From assembly GCA_922989275.2 (NCBI GenBank), contig OV277864.1:25555550-25619549 (forward strand): a stretch of 64,000 nt of DNA, read 5' to 3'. The notes under the pieces were generated by a model. That model did no database searches, was not told the DNA's origin, and was given only the letters and a program-made list of their open reading frames with translations. The stretch comes from Gari tellinella. Its lineage: Eukaryota > Mollusca > Bivalvia > Cardiida > Psammobiidae. Below, piece after piece: positions 31,507 to 42,276 of the stretch; position 1 is the first letter of the stretch, and every line of letters starts with the position of its first letter. The position numbers and the translations under genes were made by a program.

Positions 31507-31510
31507 TTAA

Positions 31511-31844
31511 TGAAGATTCAAGATTTCTTTATTCAGTAATGTAAACACATAGTGTTTCTTATTACATCAACATAATCATGATAATAAAATCATAGTCACA
31601 TGTCAAGAACTTCCTAACAATCTTTATTTGCATAAACATATGTACAATAAATACTGAACTCGGAAAAAAGAGGTTAAACCCAAAACGGTTAAATCCATTC
31701 ACCCTCTATAGATTACGTATATATATACTTTAAACAGTATTTGAAATTGACAATCGTCTTTTAAATGCTTCAGATAAAAACTTACCCAAATTGAAAAGAT
31801 CTTTAGTATTTTCATTTTGCATCAGTGAAACACAAAAAGCAAAC
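31511..31844. other. unassigned stretch
   Basis: Nothing recognised. Confidence 0.4.
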
Positions 31845-31978
31845 GCATCATTTTCAAACTGTTTGAAATCCATTTCAATATTTCTGAAGTCAAACTAGAT
31901 CTACCTAAATTTAAATTTGAGAAATAAAAACAAACGATAATTGTTTAAAAATTATGACGTTATTGCAGTGAATGGGTC
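31845..31978. mobile_element. MITE-B right half
   Basis: TTTTCAAACTGTTTGAAATCC, TTCTGAAGTCAAACTAG, CAAACGATAATTGTTT, GCAGTGAATGGGTCAA. Confidence 0.5.
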
Positions 31979-32037
31979 AAACATGATGTTTGTGTATTTC
32001 AAAGACGACATCTTGTGAAACTGATGATCACTGAGTA

Positions 32038-32283
32038 CAGTGAAGAATCTGTTATTCTTTCTCGTTTAAACGCAAACGTACGCAAACGCAAAGCGCTAAA
32101 ACGTAGAAAAGAACAACTTTTGGACAATTCTGATATTTCATGTTTATCTTGGTGGCAAACAGTTTGGAGCCTGATCAGACGCCGGGTTACCCGGCGTCTG
32201 ATCTGGCTCTAAACTGTTTGCACTGCAAATAATAGTTTTAGCGTAAACGCGTTTATTGGGAAAGAATAACACATTCTCCACTG
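32038..32283 (+). mobile_element. MITE-A, young full copy
   Basis: CAGTGAAGAATCTG to CACATTCTCCACTG; hairpin intact except GGCTCT for GGCTCC on the right arm. Confidence 0.9.
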
Positions 32284-32561
32284 TATGTCAGATTAAACAT
32301 CCATGTGATATGAAGGTAGAATGACATTTCTACTATCGTGTAGTATTGCATGTAACCTTTCAATATTGTAATATCATCTCCTCCAAATATTGCCGTTTGC
32401 TTTTAGTTCTCGAAAATAATTATAAAATAGAATGATATCATCTATATTAGATAATTCAGACCGACAAAAATCTTCGAAACGACCGTCTGTTCTGTATCCA
32501 AACTGTTTGCTACTGTAAGCCGTCCCGCAACCAGCTCTCTAAGGACTGAATGAAACATTTA
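32284..32561. other. MITE-B remnants
   Basis: TTGCCGTTTGCTTTTAGTTC and CTGTATCCAAACTGTTTGC (about 32388-32513) are B-type pieces; no ends. Confidence 0.35.
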
Positions 32562-32890
32562 CAGTGTTCCCTCTCTACAACGACACCGAATGGAAGACAC
32601 AGATTGTGTATGTTGTTCGGAGGGAGTCGTCATATGGAGGAAAAATTAAGACTTGGCTTACTTTTGCAAACAGCTTGGATCCAGATCAGATCTGGATTCA
32701 AGCTGTTTGCTACTCGTAAAAAACATTCTGTCAAAATGTATAAAACGTGACATTGAGAATAACAGCATAAAAAGACAATATTGTAGCCGTAAAAAGGTTG
32801 GACATGCTTGTCTTGTTTGGGGAACAGCGACAAACATTGTTGTGAAGAAGGAATCGTTGTGGAGAGGTCCGTTATAGAGAGTGAGCACTG
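32562..32890. mobile_element. MITE-C, full copy, reduced hairpin
   Basis: CAGTGTTCCCTCTCTACAAC to GTTATAGAGAGTGAGCACTG, TA-flanked. Stem shortened to AGCTTGGATCCAGATCAGATCTGGATTC. Confidence 0.85.
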
Positions 32891-33055
32891 TACATACGAA
32901 TTTGTGTTTAGTACATCTGCACTGGCGTAAATGTGCCGTTTGGTATCTGACATTAAGATACACAGTGTCACTTGTTACGCCTACTATTTTGACACTAGCA
33001 TACCGTTTGGCATTTGACATTTCCATACACATTGCCGATTATACGCCTACTGGTA

Positions 33056-33299
33056 CAGTTGAGAAGACGTTATTCTTTCCCGTTTGAACGAGAACGAAAT
33101 GCAAATACATAGCAATAAAATGAAAATGACAACTTGTTGACAATTCGGCCTATTCGTTTTAATATGAGTGGCAAACAGCTTTGAGCCTGATCAGACGCCG
33201 AGTCATCCGGCATCTGATCTGGCTCCAAACTGTTTGCACTGCAAATAAAAGTTTTATCGTAAACGCGTTTATTGGGAAAGAAATACGTCTTCTCTACTG
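33056..33299 (+). mobile_element. MITE-A, full copy, older
   Basis: CAGTTGAGAAGACG to GTCTTCTCTACTG. Hairpin apex GAGTCATCC; left-arm AAACAGCTTTGAGCC. Confidence 0.85.
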
Positions 33300-33315
33300 T
33301 ATTAACGCCAGCATA

Positions 33316-33561
33316 CAGTGGAGAATCTGTTATTCTTTCCCGTTTAAACGCAAACGTACGCAAACGCAAAGCGCTAAAACGTAGAAAAGTACAACTTTTG
33401 GACAATTCTGATATTTCATGTTTATCTTGGTGGCAAACAGTTTGAAGCCTGATCAGACGCCGGGTAACCCGGCGTCTGATCTGGCTCCAAACTGTTTGCA
33501 CTGCAAATAATAGTTTTAGCGTAAACGCGTTTATTGGGAAAGAATAACACATTCTCCACTG
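33316..33561 (+). mobile_element. MITE-A, young full copy
   Basis: Only 16 bp after the previous copy; same orientation but a different subtype (ATCTG ends), so independent insertions. Hairpin with GGGTAACCC apex. Confidence 0.92.
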
Positions 33562-33651
33562 TACAATGTACGGGCTGGCATTTTATGCGTTCATCGGTTG
33601 CTGTGCAAATTTGTCTGCCTGCACAAACAATAAAACTGTCTACATGTATCT

Positions 33652-33868
33652 TTAACACTTTCCATGCCAAAGGCGCAATCATGGCGTCTTTATTTTGCAA
33701 ATGGTAAGATTCCATATCAGAGAGTCGCATAAAGAGGTGTCTAATCAGAAATCAAACTGTTTAACACCGGTACGAATATTTCACCAGTAAATATTTCAAA
33801 ATAATGAATTTGGTATTATTGCAGAAAACAATGTTTCTTAGTCGGCAATTTAGCAGTGAAATAATTAA
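33652..33868. mobile_element. MITE-B, degenerate
   Basis: ACACTTTCCATGCCAAAGGCG left end; TTTAACACCGG after a collapsed hairpin; GGCAATTTAGCAGTGAAAT right end. Confidence 0.45.
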
Positions 33869-33894
33869 CGAACTATGTATGGGAACATGCGCAC

Positions 33895-34075
33895 TAAATC
33901 CTCCACTGCCTTACCTCGAAACAATGTTGTTGGTTTTTTTTTGCAAACTGTATGGATCCTGACCAGACGCCGCGAAACGAGGGTTGGACTTAAATTATAT
34001 ATTTTCTTAAGTCAAACTACATAATTTCTTTTAAAATCAGACGACAATCCACGGTAGTAACGGAGCTAAAGTCCC
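33895..34075. mobile_element. MITE-B, degenerate
   Basis: AATCCTCCACTGCCTTACC, GCAAACTGTATGGATCCTGACC, CAGACGACAATCCACGG; distal hairpin arm lost. Confidence 0.45.
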
Positions 34076-34079
34076 GCAT

Positions 34080-35040
34080 ATAATTACCAGTCATTCATCT
34101 ACTGAAATGAGGTATTATTTTGTTCAAGTTAATGCGTATGTGCTCAAATAATTATATTCATTGCAAACAAATTGCCGCCTTAATCTTGTAGTGCTTGAAC
34201 TCCATTTTTTACAACATTTGAGATTTTTATATAACTGAATTCGTCTCACAGATATCTATATCCTAGTGTTTTCATCGTTTTGATGTTATACTGAGCTATA
34301 TTCTGTACATGTAGTATTGTTATAATGAGTAATGTCTTAATATAAGCCAATAGAAATGTCGTATTCGTGCAATGTGACCTTTGGGAAAGAAAGTCATTTT
34401 GTACCGTTTCTGAGAGTGAATGACAAAGTATTACATACGCCATGGGTTTATTTAACATGAATTCGTTTGCATAATTGTGGGTATCATAGCATCGCAGATT
34501 GATGACGCCAACAATCAACAGTAAATACGCATAGTCTAGCGTAAATATTTTGTTTTTGTTTCGTTATACGTATTATTCGGATGCTCTAATTTCGGACAAA
34601 TAGCAATGCTACCAATTTCATTCTTGTTCCATGCAGGTTTGCCCGTCAGCTCTTTACGAGTTTTATCATCAACATTGGTAGTAATTTTACAATAAGTCTG
34701 CCACCCAAAATGTCATTTTTTTATGGCCAGGCTAATGTCACAAGGAAATGGCCACTGGCCCAGATTAGTGTCACAATAAATGACTAGGTTAATGTCACAA
34801 GAGATGCCCAGTTAATTTCTACGAAAATACCAAAAAGACCTGCGAACAGATTCTAAAGTTTACCCAACCCTAACCATAGTTTTTGGTGGCGGACCAATTG
34901 TACATTTGTAAACCCAAGCCCAACTTGTGCACATGCAATACATGATTGTTGACCAGAAATAAATAGCTTGGTACATAAATAATCCCCTTCTAGTGTTTGA
35001 AATATGTATTACAGAGACCTCAGACGTGTCTTGTATATGT
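34080..35040. other. quiet stretch with a short tandem motif
   Basis: No gene or element ends seen. Within 34731-34806 the motif GGCTAATGTCACAAGG recurs three times in diverged form (GATTAGTGTCACAATA, GGTTAATGTCACAAGA) at about 33-base spacing. Confidence 0.4.
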
Positions 35041-35042
35041 TA

Positions 35043-35262
35043 CAGGGATTATGTGTAATCAGGAAATACGTGAAATCCCTAAAAATTAGGGATTTCACGA
35101 CAACCCTAAATCTCCCAGGGAAAAGGCGTAATTTTGAAGCTTTTCGTTGATTTTTTATAAATATTTGGCAGTTACTTTTGGTTCCCTAAAACGTCCAGTG
35201 ATTACGCGTAACCCCTAAAAAATCAGGAATTATGCGTTATCTCTGATTACACTAAATCCCTG
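35043..35262. mobile_element. 220 bp MITE, CAGGGATT ends, TA-flanked
   Basis: CAGGGATTATGTGTAATCAG to CTGATTACACTAAATCCCTG, TA at 35041-35042 and 35263-35264. Carries its own perfect hairpin CGTGAAATCCCTAA/TTAGGGATTTCACG (35070-35100), unrelated to cassettes I and II. Only copy in the window. Confidence 0.8.
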
Positions 35263-35273
35263 TAAAATATATA

Positions 35274-35509
35274 CAGTGGAGAATCTGTTATTCTTTCCCG
35301 TTTAAACGCAAACGCAAAGCACTAAAACGTAGAAAAGAACAACTTTTGGACAATTCTGATAATTCTTGTTTATCTTGGTGGCAAACAGTTTGGAGCCTGA
35401 TCAGACGCCGGGTTACCCGGCGTCTGATCTGGCTCCAAACTGTTTGCACTGCAAATAATAGTTTTAGCGTAAACGCGTTTATTGGGAAAGAATAACAGAT
35501 TCTCCACTG
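35274..35509 (+). mobile_element. MITE-A, young copy
   Basis: Lies 9 bp after the CAGGGATT element. Lacks one GTACGCAAAC unit of the left arm; otherwise intact. Confidence 0.92.
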
Positions 35510-36782
35510 TATTCATTATCATTTGACTGATTTGTGCAGAGATTTGGCGAGTATAATAAAGTGGTTTGGGTACTTTTTTGGTGCAAATTAAACGTGTGAC
35601 TAAGCGTATCCCTTTGCTTTGTGTTTTGCTTAAATTTAACAATTTAACGAAAGCCTTGAAAAGAATAGGCTTTTGTTAAAATCTTATTGCTTTTACGTTT
35701 CTGTTTTGCTGTTGTTCTTTTTTGTAAATTTAAATGTTTGTTAATAGTTAGTTACTAGTTCTGATTACCATGTATACTGTCAGATCTAGGAAATAGTCTA
35801 TGTCTTGTATAAAGTCTTTCTGTGGAATTTTCACACAATTTCTGTTGCACCAGATAATCAAAACCATACAGATGTATAAGAAATTATTAGGTTGGTTCAG
35901 TAAAACTGTTAAAACGAAAAAGCAAATAAAATAACAAATAGCAAATTCTTTTCTTACACTGTTACTTTAAATTTAGTTGTGATTTACATTCTCGTGTATA
36001 CTTCGCTGTCGTAAAAATCAAGTGTAATGGTAGATGTTGCAAGATATTATTTTTTCAAGGGTTACTGTTTCATAGAATTGCTCATTTGAATTGAAAAGTT
36101 ACTAAAAGAAGCACCAGTACCCTTATGATGATTTTTGTTTGTCTAAGAACGCATCGACCAAGTGCCACAATTATCTTGAACTTTTTTCAGTCTGTTTGTC
36201 TGCATGCTACAACTATACCGCATTCTGTTCACTAAACCCATATTATAATACTGTCTTTCAATTATTGCGAATACCAGTAGGTGCTGGTTTCTTAACTAAT
36301 TGATTTACAAGTAGAGAAATGTACATATGAAGTGACACATATAATAGACTGTTGGTGCCATTTGAGATGCAACTGGCACCAAGTTCCATTGAGGTATAGT
36401 CCTAGAAAAAAGGAGAACGTATGTACATATTTTGCTGTACTAAGGAATCCGAAGCTATATGACGTATCGTATCCTTTGGACATGAGTGAATAGCAACATA
36501 TACATGAACTGTCTTATAAATATTTCAAGACGCGCAATTGTTCTGCTTGTTTCTGGTTTTGGCCAACCAAGACTGTCAATCTTGTGTGTCACAGACCTAG
36601 TGCTGTGATTGCGATTGCATATTCATCTGGCAGCCCAACGCTGTACTTCCGCAATCTTGTTGATCATATTGCTATTCCAGAAGGTGGAGGAATTATCCAG
36701 ATTTGCGACGAACAAAGGCTTTTTACTACGTTTTTAGGCATGGTCGTTGCCTTAATGCGATGAGACTTTTAATAACACTGTA
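35510..36782. other. 1.27 kb without repeats or recognised gene
   Basis: AT-rich, no MITE ends, no hairpins and no frame longer than about 90 codons with protein-like composition. Among the longest unique-looking stretches in the window. Confidence 0.45.
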
Positions 36783-37028
36783 CAGTGGAGAAAACGTTAT
36801 TCTTTCCCGTTTAAACGCAAACGTACGCAAACGCATCGCAATAAAACATAGAAAAGGACAAGTTATTGACAATCATGACCATTTATTTTTATCTGAGTGG
36901 CAAACAGTTTGGAGCCTGATTAGACGCCGGGTTACCCGGCGTCTGATCTGGCCCCAAACTGTTTGCACTGCAAATAATAGTTTTAGCGTAAACGCGTTCA
37001 TTAGGAAAGGATAGTGTTTTCTCCACTG
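36783..37028 (+). mobile_element. MITE-A, full copy
   Basis: CAGTGGAGAAAACG to GTGTTTTCTCCACTG; GATTAG in the left hairpin arm and GGCCCC in the right arm are uncompensated changes. Confidence 0.9.
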
Positions 37029-37454
37029 TATGACAGATACGTTTTTTATACTTTAACTACGAATTTAGAGTCACATCAGTCACTTGGTAACCTGACGTTC
37101 AACACAAAAGTTCAAAATATGAGCAAAATCTATTGGTTATGCTTATGCGACGTCTGATCTGGATCCAAACTGTCTGCAAAAAATGAACTCGCTATCAGCA
37201 GACAAAAGAAAACAAGTATCAACATAACAAGTATCTGATAAGGACATTCATTACAATATTTCTTTAGACAGTGTACCTAAATTAAGATTTGATAACACAA
37301 AGCGGACAACAATGGTTAAAAGAAGGTGAACCAATCGCAGTGAAGGGGATTATTTGAGACTTGTCTATTGGAGGGTTCAAGATGCATTCAGCTGACAAAG
37401 TAAAATTTAGGGCTCCAGATAAGAGGAAGTAAAATGAACTAATCCAACGTTTCA
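37029..37454. other. unassigned, with B-type remnant
   Basis: GCGACGTCTGATCTGGATCC (about 37147) and CGCAGTGAAGGGGATTA (about 37337) are pieces of a MITE-B. Confidence 0.4.
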
Positions 37455-37545
37455 TTTCATCACCAAATCCTATGGTGTTACTACTCATTAGAATAGTCTC
37501 GCAGAGACAAATCTAATGAGAAGTGACACCATAGGGTTTGGTGTA
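37455..37545. repeat. foldback P, clear copy
   Basis: ACCAAATCCTATGGTG, TACTACTCATTAGA facing TCTAATGAGAAGTG, CACCATAGGGTTTGGTG; central AGTCTCGCAGAGAC. Confidence 0.65.
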
Positions 37546-37804
37546 TCAATAAAGATTGTGATATTTGAAATACTCCCCTTATATGGAGCTCTCCAATTTA
37601 AAGTTGAAACTGTTTGTACACGATAACCCTACTACAATTCTTCATAAGTGTTAAACGTGAAATCAATAAACCTGTACTCGTAATTAGTAAACCACGGTAC
37701 TTGCTGTTTAGTTCCAATTAGAGATAGAAAATATACGTGTCCCACTTCCGTGAATTAGTCGAATACTGTAGCTAGCAATATGTAGCAGCAATACGCATAC
37801 GACA

Positions 37805-37950
37805 GCTGGGTCAAAGGATAAAACGTTATTAGTTTCTGATAAACGCAGTGGGGTACAATAACTGATGACCATTGCTTATAATTTAAAGCTAGATCAGACG
37901 CTGAGTAACTCGGCATCTTCTCTGGCTCTAGAAACTGTTTGAGACTTAGA
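37805..37950 (-). mobile_element. MITE-A, degenerate fragment
   Basis: AAACGTTATTAGTTTCTGATAAACGC; hairpin AGCTAGATCAGACGCTGAG..CTCGGCATCTTCTCTGG. Confidence 0.45.
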
Positions 37951-37975
37951 TTGAAATGAATAAATATCTTAATGT

Positions 37976-38230
37976 TATCCCTTTCGCACTCAATGGTGCC
38001 TTATAGCGCACTTGCAAACAGTTTGGGTCCTGATCAGACGCCGCATAACGCGGCGTCTGATCAGGTCCCAAACAGTTTGACACTCTTACCGATATGTTTT
38101 AAGTCATACAACCTTAGATTTAACTTTGAAAAGTGTCTTGCAGACAACAATATTAAAGCAGACGACAGTAAAGAGGTGAAGAAAGAGGTGAAGTAAAACT
38201 CTCCAGAATAATTTGATCATGAAAGGGTTA
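37976..38230. mobile_element. MITE-B, full copy with perfect hairpin
   Basis: CCCTTTCGCACTCAATGG to GATCATGAAAGGGTTA. Hairpin at 38012-38075: GTTTGGGTCCTGATCAGACG, apex CCGCATAACGCGG. The GGGTCC/GGACCC change relative to GGATCC occurs on both arms. Confidence 0.75.
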
Positions 38231-38243
38231 TTGCACCAAGTTT

Positions 38244-38485
38244 GTTATCCCTTTACCTGATTTCTAATATTGAAGATAGGCGACTTCTTAAAGCATGTTG
38301 AAAGTAAAGCAGAATGCGCCTAAAGGCGCATTCTGCTTTACTTTCAGCCTGATTTAAGCTATCATGTGCTAGAATATAGAAAATATTCCCTATAATATAT
38401 CTTCAAAACTGATTAAATTGGAACTATTTTCTTCAGCGGATGAATAAATTAAACGCGCTAAAAGGCGCTTCTATTGGGAAAAGGG
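38244..38485 (+). mobile_element. MITE-D, full copy
   Basis: TATCCCTTTACCTG to TTGGGAAAAGGG, TTAA at 38486-38489. Cassette II hairpin 38290-38356 with exact apex GCGCCTAAAGGCGC. Confidence 0.85.
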
Positions 38486-38499
38486 TTAAATGTTTTGTG

Positions 38500-38752
38500 T
38501 GACCCTTTCACTGCCAATTCTTACAACAGGTACAATTTCAAACAATTTATAATTTTGATTCTGATTTGAAGCCGCGTAACAGGATCAAAACTTTTTGATA
38601 CCCAACTACATATTTCTTCAGTAGATCTTAATAAATGCCAAACTTTCAAATTTTATAAATAAAAGCAGGCGAAAAATGGAAGCAGAAGATCTATTATGAC
38701 AGTGGCCGTGTAAGACGGATAATTACGTCATAATGGTAGTGAAAGGGTTCAA
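38500..38752. mobile_element. MITE-B, degenerate
   Basis: ACCCTTTCACTGCCAATTC to GTAGTGAAAGGGTTC; hairpin reduced to TTTTGATTCTGATTTGAAGCC..AGGATCAAAAC. Confidence 0.6.
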
Positions 38753-38759
38753 CTGTTTT

Positions 38760-38900
38760 CTCCCCTCTCTTCTCTCTCTCTCTCTCTCTCCCTCTCTCTC
38801 TTTCTCTTTCTCTCTCTCTCTCTCTCACTTCTAACACCCACATACACATACACTCTCTCCCACTTTGTCTCTCTCTCTCTTTCTCCCATTATCTATATCC

Positions 38901-38932
<32 letters not shown>

Positions 38933-38935
38933 TAC
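38760..38935. repeat. CT-rich and CA microsatellites
   Basis: (CT)n and (TC)n runs interrupted by T and ACC tracts, ending in (CA)n at about 38910-38931. Confidence 0.95.
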
Positions 38936-39176
38936 ACGTATTACAGACACATGCAATTGTACGGTGTTAATATCTACTAAAATGAGATGTCTTCCACATA
39001 TCCGGATTTTTATTTTATTGCATACACGTATCACCATAATTTATATCACCATAGTGGAATATAAAGACTTCGGAATATGATCTTGTAAGTCCGCAATACG
39101 AGTCTTATGGGGTTTGGTACCGATACGTTAACAATGAGAGGAATTCACTGCACCATTAATTACTTCATAGATGGTA

Positions 39177-39422
39177 CAGTGGAGAAAACGTTATTCTTTC
39201 CCGTTTAAACGCAAACGTACGCAAACGCATTATACTTAAACGTACAAAAAAACAACTTATTGACAATCCTGATAATTTATTTTAATCTGAGTGGCAAACA
39301 GTTTGGAGCCTGATCAGACGCCGGGTTACCCGGCGTCTGATCTGGCTCCAAACTGTTTGCACTGGAAGTAAATGGTTTAGCGTAAACGCGTTTATTGGGA
39401 AAGAATAGCAGATTCTTCACTG
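39177..39422 (+). mobile_element. MITE-A, full copy
   Basis: CAGTGGAGAAAACG to CAGATTCTTCACTG: mixed TIR subtypes, intact hairpin. Confidence 0.9.
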
Positions 39423-39532
39423 TAGAAATCTTTCCAAAGAATCTAAAGAGCGAGTGCTGTTTCAAGAATAAGTACATGTAGTTATCTATACATCGCAAGG
39501 ACATCTTCACCAGTCCTACCCTATTTTACTAA

Positions 39533-39840
39533 AGTGCTCCTTCTCTACCACAACACCCAGGAGGAGACACATATTATGTGTGTTGTTCGGGTGGGAATTA
39601 TATGGAGGGGAAAAGAATACCCATAGAGTGCTGAATATGACTTGGCTTACATTAGCAAAAACTTTTAATCCTGATCTGGTTTCAACCGTTTGTCACTCGT
39701 CTTTATGTGTCTTCTGTCAAAATATCCAATACGTAACTTTGAAAATAAAATACACAGCAGACGACAATTTTAAACAGACGACAATTTTAAGCAGACGAAA
39801 TTGCAGTAGTGAAAGTGTTAGACATAATTGTCTTGATTTG
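39533..39840. mobile_element. MITE-C, truncated by MITE-D
   Basis: AAGTGCTCCTTCTCTACCAC left; hairpin collapsed (TTTTAATCCTGATCTGG). Keeps GCAGTAGTGAAAGTGTTAG, which is a MITE-B terminus inside the C element, then ACATAATTGTCTTG before MITE-D begins. Confidence 0.7.
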
Positions 39841-39841
39841 G

Positions 39842-40083
39842 CTTTACCCCATAGCCTATTTCTAGTTTTGAAGATAGTTGGCTACTTAAAGCAGGTGGAA
39901 AGTAAAGCAGAATGTGCCTTAAGGCACATTCTGCTTTACTTTCAGCCTGCTTTAAGCTCTAATCTGCAAGGAAACTGAAAATAATTCTAATGAATTATAT
40001 TCATGACTGTATAATTTGGAACTATTTTTTTCAGCGGAGGAATAAATAAAATACGCTAAAAGTCGTTTCTATTGGGGAAAGGG
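39842..40083 (+). mobile_element. MITE-D, full copy
   Basis: CTTTACCCCATAGCC to GGGGAAAGGG, TTAA at 40084-40087. Hairpin 39889-39956 with apex GTGCCTTAAGGCAC, where a compensated GC to GT/AC change distinguishes it from other copies. Confidence 0.85.
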
Positions 40084-40184
40084 TTAACAAACATCAAAAT
40101 ATATATATATTTACTAAGTGCATAGACAGATGACCAAATCAACTATGCGGTTATCTGTCTATATTGTTTGTACAAATAATGTTC

Positions 40185-40265
40185 ACTAATTGCTGATCAA
40201 CGTGGAGACCTGACGAGACGCCCATTCTACGGACTCTAACCAGGTTCTACACTATTTGCAAATAG
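40185..40265. repeat. isolated cassette I hairpin, decayed
   Basis: TGGAGACCTGACGAGACGCCC and ACCAGGTTCTACACTATTTGC. Confidence 0.45.
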
Positions 40266-40316
40266 CCTGACTATGTTGACAAATAAGTCGCTTTGATATA
40301 CATTTGAATACCAATA

Positions 40317-40739
40317 CAGTGTTCCCTCACTATAACAACACCCAATGGAAGACAAACATTATGTGTGTGTTGTTCGGATGGAGTTGTTATAGGGTTGGAA
40401 ATCGACTTACATTTGTAAATAGCTTGAATCCAGATCCAACGCCGCGAACGCGGCATCTGGTATGACTTCAAAAAAGTAAAAAAAAAGAGTAATATACCAA
40501 GTTAAAGTCTTCTTTCAGTCCGAATGACCGCTCAGCCGACTGTACATATACTTCAAACTGTTTGTCACTCGTTATTTTTATGGTTTTTTTCCATAACGTC
40601 CAATATGTGACTTTGAAAAAAACAACAGACGACAATTTTAACAGACGATATTGCAGCCGTAAAAATGATAGACATAAATATCTTGCTTTAAGGAAGGTGT
40701 CGTTGTTAGGAGGACCGTTTGTTTAGGGAGGGAGAACTG
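40317..40739. mobile_element. MITE-C, full length, with internal insertion
   Basis: CAGTGTTCCCTCACTATAAC to TTTAGGGAGGGAGAACTG. The hairpin's distal arm is separated by about 90 bp of unrelated sequence (about 40465-40550). Confidence 0.75.
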
Positions 40740-41330
40740 TAGCCTGACTATTTTGCTAAAAAATCATTTTTATATAAGTTTGAACAGATTTACCAATAAC
40801 CTAATTTACATTATAGAGTAATTTCTCACATAAATATATGCATAGTGTAGACGTTAGTTTTCCCCAATAAACACGTTTGCGCTATTGTATCCACCATTGT
40901 TTCCTTTGTAAACAAAAAGTATAAACAAGATTGTGTGGTAATGGTATCACAAACGCCACCATATAATAAATCTGTGATAACAAGAAATTTGCAAATAATT
41001 CCTTATACGTGGTGCAAACTGGTCTAAAGGTCTTCTCTTCAGTCATATTCTGATGGTATTACTTGCCAATATAGTTACGTAAGATTCAAGCACATATACA
41101 CCAATTTCATTTAAACAGCGCATTATTTCTCAATTTTAAAGGGAACATCGGAGAAGACGTTATTATTAAATTTCTTTTCATAGAACGTTAAACCTAACTT
41201 TTCCCTATGTTTAATCATGATATATGGACAAAGAAGTAAAGATGTTTTTCTTTGCCGACTCACATGTGTAAACGGAAGCAATTATTTCAGTTGCAAATAG
41301 TTCGGAGCCAGATCATAATGTCTACTTCAC
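40740..41330. other. unassigned, with MITE-A scraps
   Basis: GTTTTCCCCAATAAACACG (about 40857) and GAACATCGGAGAAGACGTTATT (about 41143) are end fragments of MITE-A; no complete element. Confidence 0.4.
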
Positions 41331-41378
41331 TGTATGTTCGACTTAACAGCGAAGTCGAGTTATCAGAACTTGATTGTA
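41331..41378. mobile_element. MITE-F fragment
   Basis: ATGTTCGACTTAACAGCGAAG then GAGTTATCAGAACTTGATTGTA, cut by the following MITE-A. Confidence 0.5.
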
Positions 41379-41625
41379 CAGTAGAGAAAATGGTATCTCT
41401 TCCCGTTTAAAAGCAGATGAATCGCAAATGCATTGCAATTATTATGTAGGAACAGACAACTGATTGACAATTCTGCCTATTTATATCAATTTTAGTGGCA
41501 AACAGTTTGGAGTCCGATCAGGCGCCGGGTAACCCGGCGCCCGATCGGACTCCAAACTGTTGCATTGGAAAAAATAGATGTAGGGTAAACGCGTTTATTG
41601 GGAAAGAATAACGCCTTCTCCACTG
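41379..41625 (+). mobile_element. MITE-A with compensated hairpin changes
   Basis: CAGTAGAGAAAATGG to GCCTTCTCCACTG. Hairpin 41505-41559 has GTCCGATCAGGCGCC on the left and GGCGCCCGATCGGAC on the right; several substitutions relative to the family are matched on both arms. Confidence 0.88.
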
Positions 41626-41689
41626 TATCTAATTTAAATGAAAATCACTCTGTTCGTGACAGCAGCTCATTGAGGCTTTAATTTTCTGC

Positions 41690-41880
41690 ACGATATATGT
41701 GAGAATTGCGATAACAGATGCAAACAGTTTAGATCTAGATTAAGAGGTCAAGTGACATTGTGTCTCATATGGATCAAAACCTTTTGAAACAGGTAATAAT
41801 TGCTGAAAGAAAAATGCAGATAAATTATTTTTTTTATAATTATTGCAGACGACAAATATTGCCGAATACAATTCCACACC
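41690..41880. mobile_element. MITE-B, degenerate
   Basis: GCAAACAGTTTAGATCTAGAT, ATGGATCAAAACCTTTTGAAAC, CAGACGACAAATATTGCCG. Confidence 0.45.
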
Positions 41881-42017
41881 GGGTGCGACAGGTTTGATAA
41901 TAAACATGAAGTGTGATCGCAGCAGCCATTATTACTAATTAACTGCCGGAATGCTTTCGTGATAGACTGTGCAATGCCTAGTTAATGCTATTATACAAGT
42001 GCAGTCAAACTTAATAC

Positions 42018-42062
42018 ATTCAACCCTCGCGACGAGTATACTCGTCATTTACACACAGCATT
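42018..42062. mobile_element. MITE-H terminal fragment
   Basis: TTCAACCCTCGCGACGAGTATACTCGTCATTTACA is readable; only this end survives. Confidence 0.5.
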
Positions 42063-42072
42063 ACTCGATGTC

Positions 42073-42276
42073 TTACCCCCTTCACTGCCAAATCTTTTGT
42101 GAGAAGTTTACCCCTTCGCCGTTTCACTATCGTCTGCTTCCATTATTTTCTCTGCAATATCGTTTCAAAGTTAGAAAATAAGGCAGTATCACTTAAAAAA
42201 TTTCAAAACGAGTGTCAAATTAATTGGTTCCTGATCAGACGCCGCGTTAAGCGACATTGAGACTGAAAGGGTTAAG
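42073..42276. mobile_element. MITE-B, degenerate
   Basis: TTACCCCCTTCACTGCC, then an inverted second terminus (CCCCTTCGCCGTTTCAC) as in the copy at 9163; hairpin lost after GATCAGACGCCGCGTTAAGC. Confidence 0.5.

Noticed and set aside
38831..39080. Two open frames on opposite strands near 38.9 kb
   Set aside because: Low-complexity translations of CT and CA microsatellites.
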